Origin: a virus
Virus record (IMG/VR): IMGVR_UViG_3300032397_002786
Coordinates: 1-46,167 of that record
DNA: 46,167 nt
Strand: one strand, 5' to 3'
The position numbers and the translations under genes were made by a program. Shown here one piece after another: positions 1-10,700 of this stretch. A model generated the notes under the pieces. It did no database searches. It saw only the letters and a list, made by a program, of their open reading frames with translations, and was not told the DNA's origin. Each line of letters starts with the position of its first letter. Position 1 is the first letter of the stretch.

Positions 1-1
1 A

Positions 2-2278
2 ATTAATCTTACATCATATAGAACAAATTCCGTAGTTGGGTTATTTCATGATGCGAAGGATCACAAATTAACCGATCCAAAAATACCTGATAAAAATGCA
101 ATATCAAGTGGAAACTATACAATTGGTGTTTCAAAAAATTATTCAACACTCACCTCTGCATGGGCCGACCTTGATAATCTTCAGGGAGACTTAAACTTCG
201 ATCTTCAAACTGCGATAACACAAACAGTGGCAACGAGCGGGTCCGCTGTTCTACACGGACACACTCTGTCACACACAAGCAATTATAAACATTACGGCGA
301 TCCAACCAGAGATGTAAACCTTGTCAGTGTGAACTATAACGCATCAATGTGCCGTCTTGAGTTTGAGGGGCCGGGGACTCTTATATTTTCAGATTGGTAT
401 ATGAAAAGGGTAACAACCGAGACGCCCGGAAGCTCTGCAGATTTTAAACTTCAGAATACCGATATTGCATTGGACATATACTTTAGCAACATTATGCACG
501 ATGGAAACGGACTTATAAATGGGTGTCTTTATTCTTATGATGTTACCCCTACAATTTATTTAAAAAATTTTAAAGTATGGGATTGTAATGATGCTGGATT
601 TTATATAGAAAATGGAAATGCAAATTCTGTTTATGAAAACATCACAATTTATAATAGTACGAACTATTGGGGATTTCGTGTTGCAAGCGGGCAACCCGGT
701 AAAGCTAATAGAATAGCGTCGTTTGGTGGCGCCGATGGTGATTTCGACATGGGGTCCTTTTCTATTTTTAATAAATGCGCATCAAGTGACGCGAGCGGAT
801 CAGAGGCTGGGTTAAGAAACCTTGTTGCGGCGAATTGTTTTGTTTCACTCGACGATACCAATACTGAATTTTTAAAAATCAAATCATCTGGCGCCTTGGC
901 TGGAGGGGCGAATTCCACATCTTATCTTGTAAACAATGTTGTCGATATAGCTGGATATTCGCGCCCATCAACCGGATCGATATATTCAGTTGGCGCTAAT
1001 GAGCTTGAGAATACTTCAGTATCACCTTCAGCATCAACGTCTCCATCATCGTCTCCGTCACCTTCAACCTCTCCAAGTTCGAGCGAGTCGGCATCAAGAA
1101 GTCCGTCGTCATCATTGTCTCCAAGCTCAAGCGCATCCTCATCCGCTAGCCCTTCGTTGAGCCCATCCTCATCGGTATCGGCTTCAAGATCGCCAAGTTC
1201 AAGCGCATCCATGTCTTTAAGCCCATCGTCATCAGTGTCGCCGTCTATTAGCCCAAGTTCGAGCGTATCGCCTTCTATAAGCCCTTCGTCATCAGAATCT
1301 GCATCAACGAGTCCATCATCGTCGAGCAGCGCATCACAGTCACCAAGTTCAAGCGCATCACAGTCAGTGTCGCCAAGCTCGTCGCCATCGCCATCTACAA
1401 CCAGTACGCCAAGCTTTAGTCAATCGCCATCATCTTCTGAATCGTCGTCAGTATCACCATCATTATCCCCTTCGTCTTCCGAGTCATCGTCGATGTCACC
1501 TTCGTATTCACCATCAGGTTCGTATTCGCCATCAGCTTCGACATCGCCATCGATATCTCCAAGTAGAAGTATTTCTCCTTCTGTGAGCCCTTCTGGATCA
1601 ATATCAGCATCATTAAGTCCATCATCTTCAGCTTCATCTTCCAGATCGCCAAGCTCAAGTATGTCTAAGTCAAGGAGCCCGTCATCGTCAGCTTCAGCTT
1701 CAAGAAGTCCATCCGGATCAATGTCACCATCATCATCTATGTCTGCGTCCGAATCTCCGGCTCCACCAGTCCCTGGTGAAGTTTACTTTTATGACTGCGC
1801 CATCAAAGCTGGAAACGTATTCGCTCATCAGACGCCAAACTTTGTTTTGACGATGTCTCACTGCGAGACCAATAAGCTTGAATCTTCATATGATCCAACG
1901 GTAGCGAGTAATTGTAATTTTGAATCAGAGGCGCTCGATACATTGCCAGAAGCTTTTATAGCGGCAGAGTTTCCCGCCAATATCGGAAGCTTTATCTACG
2001 ACACTTATAACATACAGAATGATGGATCTGGAATAACATTCTGGACAGACAACGACATCTTGTATGGTATGTTAGGGACATTGAGATACGGGATAGGATA
2101 TTTTTACTTTTATATATCTGTCCCAAATCCAAGTACGCCGAATCCGATTATTAAAACATCCACTACAGATAATAATTTCCCACCAAAATGGGAAACCACA
2201 CTGCTACAAGCGCATAACTTATTGGGTGTTCCAGAGACTGTGATTAAAAAATGGAATTCAGCAAGATACGGGGTATAG
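2..2278 (+). CDS. Beta-helix virion/tail-fibre protein with long Ser/Pro linker (5' partial)
   Basis: The frame is open to the left edge of the window, so the true start lies outside; a GTG at 227 is only an internal candidate. Roughly codons 75-335 have short alternating hydrophobic/Asn/Gly strands typical of right-handed beta-helix phage fibre proteins. From about 1014 to 1760 the protein is almost purely Ser, Pro and Ala in a loose SPSSSxSxSPS pattern (about 250 residues), presumably an extended flexible linker. A compact C-terminal domain of about 170 residues follows. It is the first of a tightly packed virion run; the next gene starts 1 base after its stop. A tail or fibre role is inferred from composition and neighbours. 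No catalytic motif is visible. Confidence 0.75.
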   Translation: MNLTSYRTNSVVGLFHDAKDHKLTDPKIPDKNAISSGNYTIGVSKNYSTLTSAWADLDNLQGDLNFDLQTAITQTVATSGSAVLHGHTLSHTSNYKHYGDPTRDVNLVSVNYNASMCRLEFEGPGTLIFSDWYMKRVTTETPGSSADFKLQNTDIALDIYFSNIMHDGNGLINGCLYSYDVTPTIYLKNFKVWDCNDAGFYIENGNANSVYENITIYNSTNYWGFRVASGQPGKANRIASFGGADGDFDMGSFSIFNKCASSDASGSEAGLRNLVAANCFVSLDDTNTEFLKIKSSGALAGGANSTSYLVNNVVDIAGYSRPSTGSIYSVGANELENTSVSPSASTSPSSSPSPSTSPSSSESASRSPSSSLSPSSSASSSASPSLSPSSSVSASRSPSSSASMSLSPSSSVSPSISPSSSVSPSISPSSSESASTSPSSSSSASQSPSSSASQSVSPSSSPSPSTTSTPSFSQSPSSSESSSVSPSLSPSSSESSSMSPSYSPSGSYSPSASTSPSISPSRSISPSVSPSGSISASLSPSSSASSSRSPSSSMSKSRSPSSSASASRSPSGSMSPSSSMSASESPAPPVPGEVYFYDCAIKAGNVFAHQTPNFVLTMSHCETNKLESSYDPTVASNCNFESEALDTLPEAFIAAEFPANIGSFIYDTYNIQNDGSGITFWTDNDILYGMLGTLRYGIGYFYFYISVPNPSTPNPIIKTSTTDNNFPPKWETTLLQAHNLLGVPETVIKKWNSARYGV

Positions 2279-2279
2279 A

Positions 2280-4646
2280 ATGAAGAGCTACGATACAGAC
2301 ATAACTACCCCAGTAAAATACTGGGATTGGCTAACGACATTTTTTGATTATCTTTCTGATGAGGATAGAGAGCTGTTTGAAAATTTCTGGAATGGACTTA
2401 CAACGTCCGGAAATGTTTTAATAAAAAAGGCTAATCGTCTTCTTAACACGTCGGCGCCAGAGCATTCTTCTGAAAATCTATGGGAAGATTTTTATGAAAT
2501 CCAGGTCGGCCCATTTCATTCTAAACCGGTCATACTCGATCCGACTCTGACGGGTCAAAATTATCTCATTCGTCCGATTTCAAAAATACTCATTGAGCCC
2601 CAATATGAAAATGACATCAATCCGGTTTACCATGATGCGATAGAGATAACCGCGAGTGATTATTACAAAATTCGATCAATCGGATTGGAATGTTATGTGG
2701 TGGTTAAAGTTAAGAACGATTCCATTCCCGATCGGTACTTCAAAGTTTTTAATTTATTGTCATCGGAAGAGGCCACTGAAAGAGCGGAGTATGCCGAAGT
2801 TGATGTCAGCGTAAATGATGATGACACCTCAGATCTTATTGGCAGGATAGCATTTGAGAGCAAGGTGTCATATTCGATATCAAATTTTAACGTGTCGTTT
2901 ATTGATGATGTATCATCTCCGGTGGCCACCTGGGGTTCCACATCGCTCGTCATCAATACTAATGGCCAGTCGGTTGAAAGTATTATCACAGCCGCAAACA
3001 TATACAATTCAAACTCATGGGCCACACTGTCAAATAAATCTGGTTATAATACCATAGATGGTGTTTTGGTTAGAAAGCAAGTAGCACCCGTATTTCAAAC
3101 CAGTCCCATAAAATTTCACGATCTTCCAAATTTTAGATATTGGTCAACAGATAGCGGGAGGCACTACCCCGGATCTGGCATGGTGTGGAAATGGTTTGAT
3201 GGGCTTAATAATAGTTCTCCAGATGCCAGCTCACACATTGGAAATTCTTATTACGGAGAATACATTGAAGACCGGTCTAAAAATAAATACATTGTTGTTG
3301 TCGATGGCGACCTGTCGTACATTGGCGACAACCCGTTTTCTATCTATTTCACGACCGGTAGGGCATACGATATTGATAGCTGGGTCATATACCTCCCACA
3401 ACTCCACACCCATATAACAGATGGGTATCCGATAGAATTCAAGCTTGATGCAGACTATTCTGTTTCAGATAATATTGTCGAATTCAAACACGATATTGTC
3501 GCTTCCGGGGAAGTATCGAGCGAAGATATTTTATATTGTAAAAAAGCGGAAATTATAGAACATTTTCTTTATGAGATGTTCGGTAACCTCGTAGGTATTC
3601 CGGATTGGTCGATATATAACCATAACAATTTTTCAGGCAAGGCGGCCATCAACAGCGCACTGCTGTCGCTTCAAAATGTGAGTAGCCGGCAAGACTACCA
3701 GCGAGCATTAAACGCTTACTACGGGCTTCCTATAGCTCCACAGAACAGCAAGGTAATAGGCCTATACGAATCTTATGGATACAAAATATCCAGCATACGC
3801 GGAACGGGTGTAACCCTTGAGCTAAAGCCAGGGTCGGAGCTTCACCAATTCGTACAAGATGGTGGAAGATTTTTTATAGAGGACAAGCCTGATGCGATTA
3901 TCTTTTCTGTAACTAACCGCTTAACTGGCGAAATTCAAATGAAGGATGCCTCTTTTTTGGCTGTTGGTGACGAAATGCACATCAAACTTCGCAATCGATT
4001 TATCCTTCGAGACATTTATGCCGAAACCGTCGACGACGCAGCCTACATCACAATTTATAGCCCAGAGGGACACGCTGCCATTCAGCACCTGATAGACGTT
4101 ACCAACACACTTTCTAATGGAAAGAGCTGGCCAGAGATCCTGATTTACGATACAGAGAAACTTGAGCATAACTACAATGGGATTTACCATATCACATTTG
4201 CTGAGCCATTCGGTGGAAATGGCAAGATGGCGAAGCTGACTCTTTATAAAAAGCCGAGCAATGGCGAACCGCTTTATAACGACTATGTTGGCGGGGATGG
4301 GATACAGGAAACTGATATTTCGGCACGGCATGGTTCGGTTCACATTCCGTGGCCAACTCACAAGTTCCTGTATCTCCTTATGGAAAATAATGAATACTTC
4401 AAAGCATACCTCGACGCCCCGATAGATACGATTTTTGATGACGAGGATTCGGTTGAGCAATATCAAATCCTGGCAAGAAACGTATCAATATTGACCAAAG
4501 AAATGTTCATGAAATGGGTGCAATTTGATAATTTTAAAAGGTATAATGGAATCAACCTGGAGTCGGATTCGCTCGAGGTAATAAGGGCGCTTCCGGGGGC
4601 CATTTTTGGAAATTATTTCCCGAGTAGTTATGTAGAGACGAAATAA
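2280..4646 (+). CDS. Large virion protein, unknown fold
   Basis: A 788-residue protein that I do not recognise. It begins one base after the previous stop, so translation is probably coupled. The N-terminal 60 residues are rich in aromatic and acidic residues (WDWLTTFFDYLSDEDRELFENFW) and probably helical; the remainder is mixed beta-rich sequence without low-complexity repeats, signal peptide or membrane segments. Its place between fibre proteins suggests a tail, baseplate or fibre-attachment component. That is inference from position only. Confidence 0.7.
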   Translation: MKSYDTDITTPVKYWDWLTTFFDYLSDEDRELFENFWNGLTTSGNVLIKKANRLLNTSAPEHSSENLWEDFYEIQVGPFHSKPVILDPTLTGQNYLIRPISKILIEPQYENDINPVYHDAIEITASDYYKIRSIGLECYVVVKVKNDSIPDRYFKVFNLLSSEEATERAEYAEVDVSVNDDDTSDLIGRIAFESKVSYSISNFNVSFIDDVSSPVATWGSTSLVINTNGQSVESIITAANIYNSNSWATLSNKSGYNTIDGVLVRKQVAPVFQTSPIKFHDLPNFRYWSTDSGRHYPGSGMVWKWFDGLNNSSPDASSHIGNSYYGEYIEDRSKNKYIVVVDGDLSYIGDNPFSIYFTTGRAYDIDSWVIYLPQLHTHITDGYPIEFKLDADYSVSDNIVEFKHDIVASGEVSSEDILYCKKAEIIEHFLYEMFGNLVGIPDWSIYNHNNFSGKAAINSALLSLQNVSSRQDYQRALNAYYGLPIAPQNSKVIGLYESYGYKISSIRGTGVTLELKPGSELHQFVQDGGRFFIEDKPDAIIFSVTNRLTGEIQMKDASFLAVGDEMHIKLRNRFILRDIYAETVDDAAYITIYSPEGHAAIQHLIDVTNTLSNGKSWPEILIYDTEKLEHNYNGIYHITFAEPFGGNGKMAKLTLYKKPSNGEPLYNDYVGGDGIQETDISARHGSVHIPWPTHKFLYLLMENNEYFKAYLDAPIDTIFDDEDSVEQYQILARNVSILTKEMFMKWVQFDNFKRYNGINLESDSLEVIRALPGAIFGNYFPSSYVETK

Positions 4647-4658
4647 CTATATTTATAG

Positions 4659-4680
4659 TATAATATCTCTGAGGAGAGCT
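4659..4680 (+). promoter_or_regulatory. Possible -10 element and strong RBS before the 4682 gene
   Basis: The 35-base gap after the 788-residue gene is AT-rich and contains a perfect TATAAT at 4659-4664, followed by GAGGAG at 4671-4676 ahead of the ATG at 4682. No convincing -35 box is visible, and the -10 match lies only 18 bases before the ATG, so the promoter call is weak. The ribosome binding site is clear. Confidence 0.3.
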
Positions 4681-4681
4681 C

Positions 4682-5083
4682 ATGCAAATAGATACGACCA
4701 CCCGATCAGCGATGATCGATGTTCTGAAAACAAAGCTACTTGCGAGCACGATGCTCATAAAATTCTACACGAATCTTGATGCAGTAACCCCGATATGCGC
4801 AGTACCATTTGGAGGCTTCACATCGATAGCCATAGGTGACAAGATTGGGTATAAGTTTGTGGATTCTTATGGCAACAACGTTTTAAGGGGAGCGGTTACC
4901 GCTTCGGGAACAGTGGCTTATTTCGTTATTCATACAACAGATGTTACACCGGTAGAAATAATCCACGGGACTGTTGGAGCGCTGTCGACAACCAAAGACA
5001 TCAGGTTTAATAGCATAAACTGGAACACAAGTTCAAATATTACGATTACCGATTTATCAATCATAATGTTGCAAGGGGCGTAA
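4682..5083 (+). CDS. Small beta-rich virion protein
   Basis: A 133-residue protein starting at an ATG behind a strong GAGGAG site. It is beta-rich with short Gly/Ser/Thr turns. The C-terminal pattern of alternating I/T/D/L residues (SSNITITDLSIIM) resembles the small strand-rich accessory proteins found among phage tail-fibre genes. No family is recognised. It is followed after one base by the next fibre-like gene. A minor tail or fibre-associated role is inferred from neighbours. Confidence 0.65.
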   Translation: MQIDTTTRSAMIDVLKTKLLASTMLIKFYTNLDAVTPICAVPFGGFTSIAIGDKIGYKFVDSYGNNVLRGAVTASGTVAYFVIHTTDVTPVEIIHGTVGALSTTKDIRFNSINWNTSSNITITDLSIIMLQGA

Positions 5084-5084
5084 A

Positions 5085-6422
5085 ATGCAGACCTCAGTAT
5101 TTAGTCAAATATTGTACCATTCTCTGCGCGGCGAGCAGATGTATGGTGGAACGTTATCGGTTGATGAATTAATCGTCCCGACCGAAGAGGTGGGGCCTGC
5201 TAATGGTAGGGGATCTATTGATGGCAAATATTTTGATATTGGATTTAACAGCCCGATAAATTCAGTTAGGGCAAAAAGCATAATAGTATATCCGTTTGTC
5301 TCATCAAACTTTTCCAGTTTCATTGTTAAAGATAATGCAAACAGATCTCTAATCGAAATATCTCAGGAAGATAGCGCACCAGGAATTAAACTTTATGATG
5401 TCGTTGGCGGTGTATGCGCTTACATTTCTAACGGAGTGGCATCATTTACCAAAGCCCTTATTGGATCAAACGATCTAAACGAAATAACTCAAGGGGTAAA
5501 TTTTAGAGCTATTGGTTATTCTGTGATGGATTTTTTAAAAGGACAAAGCGCAAATTTCGACTATACTGTTACCGCGCAAGATTTTACTGTCCCATCATTG
5601 ACTTATGGGTTTGCAGCCTTAGGTTCCCGAGTTGAAGACGAACTCTATCCATGGTATTCTAATGATATGCTCCCCCTTGATCTTTCAGGCACAGGAAGGC
5701 TGACAAATACAATTGTTGGTGAGCTCGGGAAGATGGGAGATAGTACCACACTAAGTTTGACTCAGTGGGGCTATTTGGCATCAATGCAGAATGTTTCAAC
5801 GGCTTCGAGTCCAATATTTGTAAATGTTGCTGCGACTAAATTTTCAGGAATGATCGACCCTAGCCCCGCAGGACATACGATAAGTGATCTTGAATACTTT
5901 ATAAAAAATTATCGAGAATACCCAGAGGCTGCAATTGCATACACAGTAGGCGCTGGATGGTCTGGAACGATACAGCTAAGAATCTCTGTAATTGGAAAGC
6001 TGTGTACTATGGTAATAACCCCTACACTATACCAAGACAGCGATCCATCCAATTCTCCAGGATTGGTTTATATCTCGTCCCTAGCAGCCTCAAACTCAGC
6101 TAGAACTGAAAAATTAAAGATTGATTTTTCTAATAGTAAATATTCTATCATAATGGCAAATATTGGGGCTACAACATGGAAACGTCCATCATTTGAATTC
6201 AGAGGATCAACGCAAATAAATTCTAATACTACAATAGCGGTTAATTTATGCGCTGCAGCTCCAATAGCGTCAGACCCGTATTTAACAATTGGTCTTATGG
6301 GTCCAACGGTTGGTCAGGAAACTGGCGGTTCATATAATTGTCAACCTATAAGCTGGGCCTCATCTACAGGCGGTCAATATTTAAGATTTTATCCGCAAAC
6401 ATGGACTTGGTTCGTAGCATAA
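5085..6422 (+). CDS. Tail-fibre-like protein
   Basis: A 445-residue protein. Residues about 222-245 contain a segment of the form LTQWGYLASMQNVSTASSPIF, which matches a recurrent trimeric tail-fibre motif in phages (LTxxQWGYLxxxxQxVxTxxSPTF). The C-terminal half is a beta-rich domain with many aromatic and Gly residues, as in receptor-binding tips. There is no transmembrane segment. It lies one base after the 133-residue gene. A host-recognition or fibre role is likely; the receptor is unknown. Confidence 0.7.
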   Translation: MQTSVFSQILYHSLRGEQMYGGTLSVDELIVPTEEVGPANGRGSIDGKYFDIGFNSPINSVRAKSIIVYPFVSSNFSSFIVKDNANRSLIEISQEDSAPGIKLYDVVGGVCAYISNGVASFTKALIGSNDLNEITQGVNFRAIGYSVMDFLKGQSANFDYTVTAQDFTVPSLTYGFAALGSRVEDELYPWYSNDMLPLDLSGTGRLTNTIVGELGKMGDSTTLSLTQWGYLASMQNVSTASSPIFVNVAATKFSGMIDPSPAGHTISDLEYFIKNYREYPEAAIAYTVGAGWSGTIQLRISVIGKLCTMVITPTLYQDSDPSNSPGLVYISSLAASNSARTEKLKIDFSNSKYSIIMANIGATTWKRPSFEFRGSTQINSNTTIAVNLCAAAPIASDPYLTIGLMGPTVGQETGGSYNCQPISWASSTGGQYLRFYPQTWTWFVA

Positions 6423-6437
6423 GGAGCTGAACAAATC

Positions 6438-7001
6438 ATGAGACTTCCACAAGTATTAAACTTTTCAACATTGACCCCCGATCAGGTTATAGCAGTTGAC
6501 GGAGCCAATGTCATTGATGATACAACACAGGAACAGCTTGGGCAAACTCTAACACTGATCCCTGTGAATATTGATATTTACGGTTTGGCATCAGCTTCAC
6601 ATGTTGGCACTTATGCGGCATATCTTGAATATGAAGCAACAGTTGATTGGTGGATTATACGAACATTGTATTTTTCTCAATACCTTTCAGATCAGGAAAA
6701 GTATGTAGCCACCATTACCGACCCCGGGCTTGCCAATAATATGCGGTTGATCAAAGTCCATGAGTTCAGCGTTGACAATGGTGGACTTGAGGCCACATTG
6801 ATGAGGCTCCCATTTCAAGTTGAGATTGGTGACGGTGAGGCTTGGATACGATGGTACAATACCGAAGGTGACTTCGCATTCCCTCAAGCCGCTTTATACA
6901 AGGCCCCTTTGTACCAAAATGGAGTTGGAACTACACCAGCTACCGACCCAGCGAGAGTAACGCATCGCGGAGCCGTTATAGTCAATCCACAATCGGAGTA
7001 A
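6438..7001 (+). CDS. Virion/tail-associated protein, unknown
   Basis: A 187-residue protein with an AAGGAGCTG site before its ATG. It is mixed alpha/beta with many aromatic residues in a central segment (EATVDWWIIRTLYFSQYL). I do not recognise it. It sits between a fibre-like gene and a Gly/Ala-rich gene in the same cluster, so a structural or fibre-accessory role is the simplest guess. Confidence 0.6.
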   Translation: MRLPQVLNFSTLTPDQVIAVDGANVIDDTTQEQLGQTLTLIPVNIDIYGLASASHVGTYAAYLEYEATVDWWIIRTLYFSQYLSDQEKYVATITDPGLANNMRLIKVHEFSVDNGGLEATLMRLPFQVEIGDGEAWIRWYNTEGDFAFPQAALYKAPLYQNGVGTTPATDPARVTHRGAVIVNPQSE

Positions 7002-7006
7002 ATATT

Positions 7007-7714
7007 ATGAATCAACTTTTTGAAATGTACAAACGGGCAGAGCTTCAAACAAAAGGGCCAACCCCTTTGTATGATAGGCACAAAGTTCCTCTTTGGAAAA
7101 CATTCATCGCAGGAGCCGACCCATCTGGTGTAAGTACATTTAATATTGCCCGCAGGGCCTCTAACCACAAGGAGAATCAGGTCGTAGGAACTACGGCTGG
7201 AGTTATCAGTGGTGTTGCTGCATTACCATCGGCCGTTAGCGGCATGATTGGTGGAGTTAAAGGGGCGATAAAAACACATGGCGGTATTAAAAAAAGAATT
7301 ATTGGTGCCGCTCAAGGTTTTGGAATAGGCGCTATTAGTCCGTACAAACAAATATATCATGGATTCGCTGCAGGAAAAGCCCTTGGGGAATCTAAAAGAC
7401 TTGGCAAAGTTACCCCTGAAGCTCTTCATCATATACAAAACGTTTTAGGTATTGAGATGAGCGGTAAGTCAAGTCAAAGACTTTCAAACCTATCATCGTT
7501 AATAGGCAAATCAAAAACATTTCGCGAAGGCGCTGGCAAACTTCAAAAATATGTTGGTGGGCAAACAAAAATGATTGCCGCAGGGTTTGGTGCCAGCGGT
7601 GCGATTGGTGGACTATCGTCTTATGTCCAATACAATCAGGGCAAAGATATTGGCGACAAAGAAATAGCTTTTAACAGGAAGATACGCGGCCTTGAAGCTC
7701 AAAAAAAAGCATAA
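7007..7714 (+). CDS. Gly/Ala-rich basic protein, possibly membrane-active or internal virion protein
   Basis: A 235-residue basic protein. Residues about 63-85 and 182-205 are long Gly/Ala/Val/Ile stretches (for example VVGTTAGVISGVAALPSAVS) that look like glycine-zipper or weak membrane segments, separated by Lys/Arg-rich helical sequence. Such segments occur in phage proteins that enter membranes during DNA ejection, but also in disordered internal virion proteins. No enzymatic motif is visible. The function is inferred and uncertain. Confidence 0.6.
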   Translation: MNQLFEMYKRAELQTKGPTPLYDRHKVPLWKTFIAGADPSGVSTFNIARRASNHKENQVVGTTAGVISGVAALPSAVSGMIGGVKGAIKTHGGIKKRIIGAAQGFGIGAISPYKQIYHGFAAGKALGESKRLGKVTPEALHHIQNVLGIEMSGKSSQRLSNLSSLIGKSKTFREGAGKLQKYVGGQTKMIAAGFGASGAIGGLSSYVQYNQGKDIGDKEIAFNRKIRGLEAQKKA

Positions 7715-7723
7715 AGGGTAATC

Positions 7724-10700
7724 ATGATTGCAGGAAAATCTTACAGTCTCGCAAATCCAATTCTTGGTTCTGCGGCCTTTAGCGATGGTTTAAGGGCCGC
7801 TTCTTCATTTGCCACTCTTTCGGTGGGAACCCAGATAGATCCATCCACTCCATACCAATACGTTCGTCAGCCGGCAAACGGCGATGATGTAACGGTCACG
7901 ATAAAGAGTGGCGTCATAACATTCTCCCATCCACAATCGCATCCATACGTTGGCATTGGCGATACTGTTGTTTTTACAGATGGCCAGGTGGCAACCACCG
8001 TTTATCTGAATAAAAAAATATCCACAAGGAAATGGGAAGTTCGTGGCGGATCATCGTTCGGTGCTCCAGATGATGTTATCGAGGCGCAGACTCTCGTAAA
8101 AATAGATAAGACGTTCCCCGGTATACGTGAAGCGATTGATGGATCGACCAGTGGAGCACTTGCAATAATAGGAAATAGTGTTCTGGCAAGCCAAGTCAAT
8201 GCAGTAGCATTAAGGTGCCAGCTTCGCATAGCGATGTATGAAATGAGCGAGGAGATAACAACTGATGCTGTGGCCCTCGTATCTGTGGATGGGTGGACTA
8301 CTGACGAAGAGTGCTGTGTAAAGATTTTTTGCCCAAGCGATATAAAATCAGAATGCAACAGCGACCAGAGACACAAATACGTTTTGGATAAGAACAATGA
8401 CAAGGTTGGAATATCACTTGTCAGCAACTATACGATAATTCAGAGTCTTTGTTTTGATGGACACAGTCGCTCCGATAACAAGATGATCGATTATAATTCA
8501 ACAACGCTTTCCAAAACAAAAATACTTGATTGTAGATTTTATGATTGTGGATACGGCATTACGTCTACAGAGACCCCTGCCGACAATCAGGTAATTAAAG
8601 GAAACACTTTTTACGATATCGCCTTTGACGCTATTGTCATGGCGCACAGCCGCGTGAATATCTACAGTAACACAATAGTTTCTTGTGCCGGGTTCGGAAT
8701 ACATCTTACCGGTAATACCGGAACCTGCAGGATAGTAAATAATCTTGTACAGGGGTGTGATACGGATAGCGACATTGTCGCTTATAGCCAGTCTGACGAT
8801 ATCGCCTGCTGTATAGTTGATGACAATTCTATTCCCAACAATGCCGGGAATATGAAGAACACAACCGTTCTATTTAAAAACGCAGCAGCCAAAGACTATC
8901 GCCTCGATGTCAGGGCTATCAACCCAGCAATTATCAGCGGAAGTGATTTGTCAGAAGATGCTTATTACGCTTTTAACACTGACGCTTTTGGTAACAAGAT
9001 TGATGAGTCCTGGTCGATCGGATCACATCATTTCGTAAGAGAGCTTAGGCTGGCCGCCGGATACCCTTCAACCACCGACTTAAAGACAGATACATCTCCA
9101 CTTACAGCGTCGATGTCAGAAATGGGTTTGCTCACATTCAGCGAGCCGCAGGTAAATGAAAATTTGTGCGCAGGATGTGTAGTTACTCTTTTTGGCGGCG
9201 TTACAGTGTTACTGTGGGAAATGGTTGATAGTTCAAATTGGAAAGTGACAGATACCACGACCCCGGGCCGAGGAGATTTTACATTAGTCGGATCGTTAAG
9301 CGTACTTTCGATCAAGGTTGCATTTGAAGGCGTGTATTCAGCATTAACACAAGGGATAGCCAAGCCTTATGGTGATGGCGATATTCTTGATTACTTGTCG
9401 ACCGATACATCCATAGATGCGGTTACCGACGATATTAAAATCGTTCTAAACTGTTCTTATGGAGATGTCAACAAGGGCGCCGAGATAAATGGATCATTTG
9501 ACGAAACAAGAAACATTACTGTTAAGGCCCCAAACCTTCCAGGAGTCGATTGTAATATATCCAGAAGGCATAATGGAAAATTTGATAATTCAAAGTTCTA
9601 TATTCAGGCGTCAAGTAATATCTTTGATGGGTTTTCAATTTATTCAGACTTTGTAACCATTGACGGGATGCAAATATATGCAATAAATAATGGAGTTTCA
9701 GTGGTTAGGGGGCATAGTTTTAGCATCATCAATAATATTATATCTGGCGCCGGTGACGACGGAATCAAGATACAGACTGGTGAGGAAAGCGAAAGATCAA
9801 TAATAGTCAACAATATTATTTATGGATGTGTTGGCGCTGGGATAGATGTATTCCAGGGGGCGTTTACAGCCCAAAACTCTCATCTCGCGATTTATAATAA
9901 TACCATCATATGCAAGGGTCAGGGAATTTACATATACTCGCTCCCTGATGTTGGTGTCTCACTTGCAATTAGTATCAAAAATAATTTGGTCCAAGGGTTC
10001 CCGACTGTTGGGGTTGGACTTATAGAGATGCTAAAATCGACACCTGATTATCAGGGAAAAAATTATCAAATCACGAATTTTAGCAATGAGTTGATGTCAA
10101 TTGATTCGTGTTGGAGCGAAGACGACTCGACGACCAAATATGGTGGATTTAATAACGGATCAGCCCTGAGGATAAGGTTTCGTGACAGGGCGGCAGATGA
10201 CTATCGAATAACTTTCTCGGATTCGTTATTGATGGAAAACGCCGAAGAGCTGTCAGCGGATGGATTTTATAATTTCGATAATGATATTAAAAATTCCAAC
10301 AGATCAATTATCAAATGGAATGTTGGCGCTGATAATTTTTCAGTATCCTCAGCCAAAGAGTCTCACTTCTCTGTCGGAATAAACACTCAGAATTTGGATC
10401 CCGACTCGCCAGGAAGAACGGCGACAATTTCGGATAGCATCATAACATTTGATGGTGACGGAATATCGGCCGCTGTTGGCGTTGGTGACAAGGTTGAATT
10501 TGCATATGTCAGCGCCCCAATGGTTACGCTGTATTGTTATCTTGCCGAGAAGGGCAATAATAAAATATGGGTCATCAGGACCAATGAGGGATCGCAATAT
10601 CCTTCAGAAGGGCCCATTGTCGTTGCAAGTATTAAAAGAGTGTCAGATACCCTTGAAAATGCTCTTGACGTTGGCGGTACAGAAAAGATTTACAATGAGC

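Noticed and set aside
922-1658. Reading frames opposite the Ser/Pro linker with acidic Asp/Glu/Leu-rich or Met-rich products
   Set aside because: They are mirror images of the repeated Ser/Pro codons on the + strand, with no start signals of their own.
4552-4758. A 68-codon - strand frame across the 4646-4682 gap
   Set aside because: It opposes two well-supported + strand genes and has no start signal.
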